A stretch of DNA of 64,000 nucleotides from Ch67 sp041395845. Its GTDB lineage: Bacteria; Pseudomonadota; Gammaproteobacteria; Pseudomonadales; Ketobacteraceae. Positions 62,436 to 64,000 of this stretch are shown in pieces. The notes beneath the pieces were generated by a model that worked only from the letters and a program-made list of their open reading frames with translations, had not been told where the DNA came from and searched no databases. The stretch covers positions 7,216 through 71,215 of the forward strand of contig JAWKZS010000024.1 of assembly GCA_041395845.1 (NCBI GenBank). Reading direction: 5' to 3'. Each line of letters begins with the position of its first letter. Positions within the stretch are counted from its first letter, which is position 1. The position numbers were made by a program, and so were the translations under genes.

Positions 62436-63035
62436 CAGCGCGGCAAAGTGGCGGGTTTCCTGCTCGATATCGATGTCGCGCCGGGTATTCAGTACCAGCA
62501 TCAGCCAGTAACCGTTGCCGGCCCGTGCAGCGGTCAGCAGGTTTTCTTTCAGCCGTGGATTGTCACTGCCGCGCAGTTGCGGCCCCAGCGCCTGCTCGAT
62601 CCACTGCGCGCTGTTTTCTTCCATCAGTTCCACCAGCCGGCTGGATATCAGCGACATGCCGTTGATCAGGCGCACCAGGGTGTTGCGGTTATTGATGATC
62701 TGCTGGAGTGAATAACGCACGGCGATTTCCAGATGCTGCTGCACGTTGCCGGTAGGCGCATTGCGGATCAGCGTGGCCAGTTCGAAGATCGACACTTCCA
62801 TGAAGCGTTCCAGCCAGGCCAGATAGACATCCTCCTTGCTGCCGAAATACTGGTAGATGGTGGCGTAGGGGTGGCCGCTTTCCAGATGGATCTCGCTCAT
62901 GGTGGCGCGACGGTAGCCCTGCTGCTGCAAAACCCGAGCGCTGGCGTCCAGAATGGCGTTGTACTTTGCCACGGCGCGCGCCTGTTGTGGTTTACGCCGT
63001 TGTTTTTTCGCGTCTTTTTGCCTGTCTTTCTTCAT
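62409..63035 (-). CDS. TetR-family transcriptional regulator
   Basis: A 208-residue TetR protein with a lysine/arginine-rich tail (about 1-20), HTH DASARVLQQQGYRRATMSEIHLESGHPYATIYQYFGSKEDVYLAWL and a helical ligand domain. The recognition-helix ending TIYQYFGSKEDV is typical. Divergent from the MpaB-like oxygenase gene with a strong inverted repeat in between, so it is the likely local regulator of that gene. Confidence 0.88.
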   Translation of the reverse strand: MKKDRQKDAKKQRRKPQQARAVAKYNAILDASARVLQQQGYRRATMSEIHLESGHPYATIYQYFGSKEDVYLAWLERFMEVSIFELATLIRNAPTGNVQQHLEIAVRYSLQQIINNRNTLVRLINGMSLISSRLVELMEENSAQWIEQALGPQLRGSDNPRLKENLLTAARAGNGYWLMLVLNTRRDIDIEQETRHFAALLQALLFIR

Positions 63036-63063
63036 GAGTGGTGGGAATCGGGTGTCTTGGCTG

Positions 63064-63094
63064 AATGTGAGAGCATTGCGGAATTTCTCACATT
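63064..63094. promoter_or_regulatory. 31-bp inverted repeat, probable TetR operator
   Basis: AATGTGAGA (63064-63072) and TCTCACATT (63086-63094) form a perfect 9-bp inverted repeat with a 13-bp spacer. It sits in the 108-bp gap between the TetR gene and the oxygenase gene, and overlaps the likely promoter region of both. Confidence 0.7.
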
Positions 63095-63143
63095 AGAATT
63101 TTTCCTTTCAGACTGCAATGGATGACGCAGAGGAGGAAATCTC

Positions 63144-64000
63144 ATGGCAGAACGTCGCACCGTCACACCGCTGCCGCCAGGGCACGCCAACGGGCGGGCA
63201 CCGGGGCGCGGTTCCATCATGTGGGACACGCTGACTGATATGGCGGCGCTGCCGCTGATCATTCCCACCGCTACCATGCAGTCGGCGCTGCCGGCGGTGG
63301 GCACGGCGGTGAACAAATACGGTATCTACAAATCCGACCCGCAGGCGCGGGGGCGGCGCACCAACTGGTCGATGATCCGCTTTCTGTACGATGGCGGTGA
63401 TTTTGCCCGCCGCGAGGCCGGGGATCTGCGCGCTCTGCACGCCAACATCAAGGGCGTGAATCCGGATGGCTCGAAGTATTACGCGCTCAATCCCAAGACC
63501 TTTCGTATCGTGCCGGACACGTTCCTGGATGCGGTGATCCGCATCCGCCAGGATCTGGGCAAGCCGCTGACAGCAGTGGAAGAAGAAAAGCTGTATCGGG
63601 AATACATGGACCTGTGTCTGCTGCTGGGGATTCCCCAGAAAGACATCGAGCCGACGCTGAAAGACTTTTATGTGTATTACGAAGACCTGATCCGCAACAC
63701 CATGACCTTCAACGACACGGTGCAGTTTCTGATTGGCCGTGGCATTGAATTGCCGGCGCGGCTGAAACGCTTCAAACGGCTGCAACCACTGGCAGATGCA
63801 TTCCATCGCCGCTACGTGTACCCGACGCTGCGCCTGTGCCAGATCCGTTGTCTGCATCCGCTCTATCGCGAGAAATTCAATCTGCCCTGGAGCGAGCACG
63901 ACGAAGCGCGCTATCAGAAACTGTGCCGGCGGCTACGCCGTTTTGCTGACACGGTGCCCCGCGCACTGCGTTACAACCCGGTGGCGTATCTGGTGATGCT
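63144..64000 (+). CDS. MpaB/DUF2236-family oxygenase, cut by right edge
   Basis: An open frame of at least 285 codons running off the window, with AGGAGG 7 bases before the ATG. The translation MAERRTVTPLPPGHANG leads into a helical DUF2236 pattern: RRTNWSMIRFLYDGGDFARREAGDLRALHANIKGV with the family's Arg and His residues (a heme-associated R/HxxIKG region), followed by YYALNPKTFRIVPDTFLDAVIRI. The family includes fungal MpaB and bacterial rubber oxygenase (latex-clearing protein); both act on polyisoprenoid-like chains. Substrate here unknown. Divergent from TetR. Confidence 0.85.
   Translation, partial: MAERRTVTPLPPGHANGRAPGRGSIMWDTLTDMAALPLIIPTATMQSALPAVGTAVNKYGIYKSDPQARGRRTNWSMIRFLYDGGDFARREAGDLRALHANIKGVNPDGSKYYALNPKTFRIVPDTFLDAVIRIRQDLGKPLTAVEEEKLYREYMDLCLLLGIPQKDIEPTLKDFYVYYEDLIRNTMTFNDTVQFLIGRGIELPARLKRFKRLQPLADAFHRRYVYPTLRLCQIRCLHPLYREKFNLPWSEHDEARYQKLCRRLRRFADTVPRALRYNPVAYLVM

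Overview
The window looks like the chromosome of a marine, lipid- or hydrocarbon-degrading gammaproteobacterium of the Pseudomonadales/Alcanivorax-Ketobacter type. This is inferred from the conserved order argH | algZ-algR-hemC-hemD-hemX-hemY, a class I adenylate cyclase, a FabY-type ketoacyl synthase, DUF1302/DUF1329 outer-membrane proteins, FadL, a P450 and an MpaB-like oxygenase, together with generally high GC. No rRNA, tRNA, CRISPR array, insertion sequence or prophage was seen.

Layout. 0-4.5 kb: a frameshifted gene at the left edge, a kappa-GST-like isomerase and an unusual SDR facing an HxlR regulator, an ankyrin-type protein, and a MerR regulator facing two small membrane proteins. 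4.5-17.7 kb: cyaA, a 7TM-DISM diguanylate cyclase, the DUF1329/DUF1302 pair, PldA phospholipase, two tandem pilin-like genes (the first with a propeller-like C-terminus) and a DUF4124 protein. 17.7-30 kb: a lipid block with frameshifted fabY, a GlxA-type regulator, an SDR, a saccharopine-dehydrogenase-like enoyl reductase facing a P450, a chemoreceptor, a MaoC-like hydratase facing a TetR regulator, and FadL. 30-35.7 kb: one 1837-residue surface protein with seven Ig-like domains, a long Ca-binding Asp-rich array, a sorting-signal-like segment and a C-terminal beta-barrel. 36-43.4 kb: purEK, a broken response-regulator-like gene, an Omp85 protein, a zinc-type CDF exporter and a CNNM/CorC protein. 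43.5-48.8 kb: an envelope-stress-like module (OM barrel, BON protein, OmpR regulator, ECF sigma factor, hybrid kinase). 48.9-56.5 kb: argH and the alg-hem cluster. 56.5-60.4 kb: a lower-GC patch with a large lipoprotein gene broken by one stop codon and a GIN-domain protein. 60.6-64 kb: a lipoprotein hydrolase, a TetR regulator and an MpaB-like oxygenase cut by the right edge.

Several divergent pairs share a visible palindromic operator (HxlR/SDR, MerR/DUF2938, TetR/MaoC, TetR/MpaB), so much of the lipid metabolism appears to be under local ligand-responsive control. At least four coding sequences are interrupted by small indels or one stop (about 295, 18250, 37960-38015 and 59171). This points either to a draft-quality sequence with indel errors or to real gene decay. 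The most unusual object is the giant repeat protein, whose probable C-terminal sorting signal is followed in the same frame by a complete-looking outer-membrane barrel.
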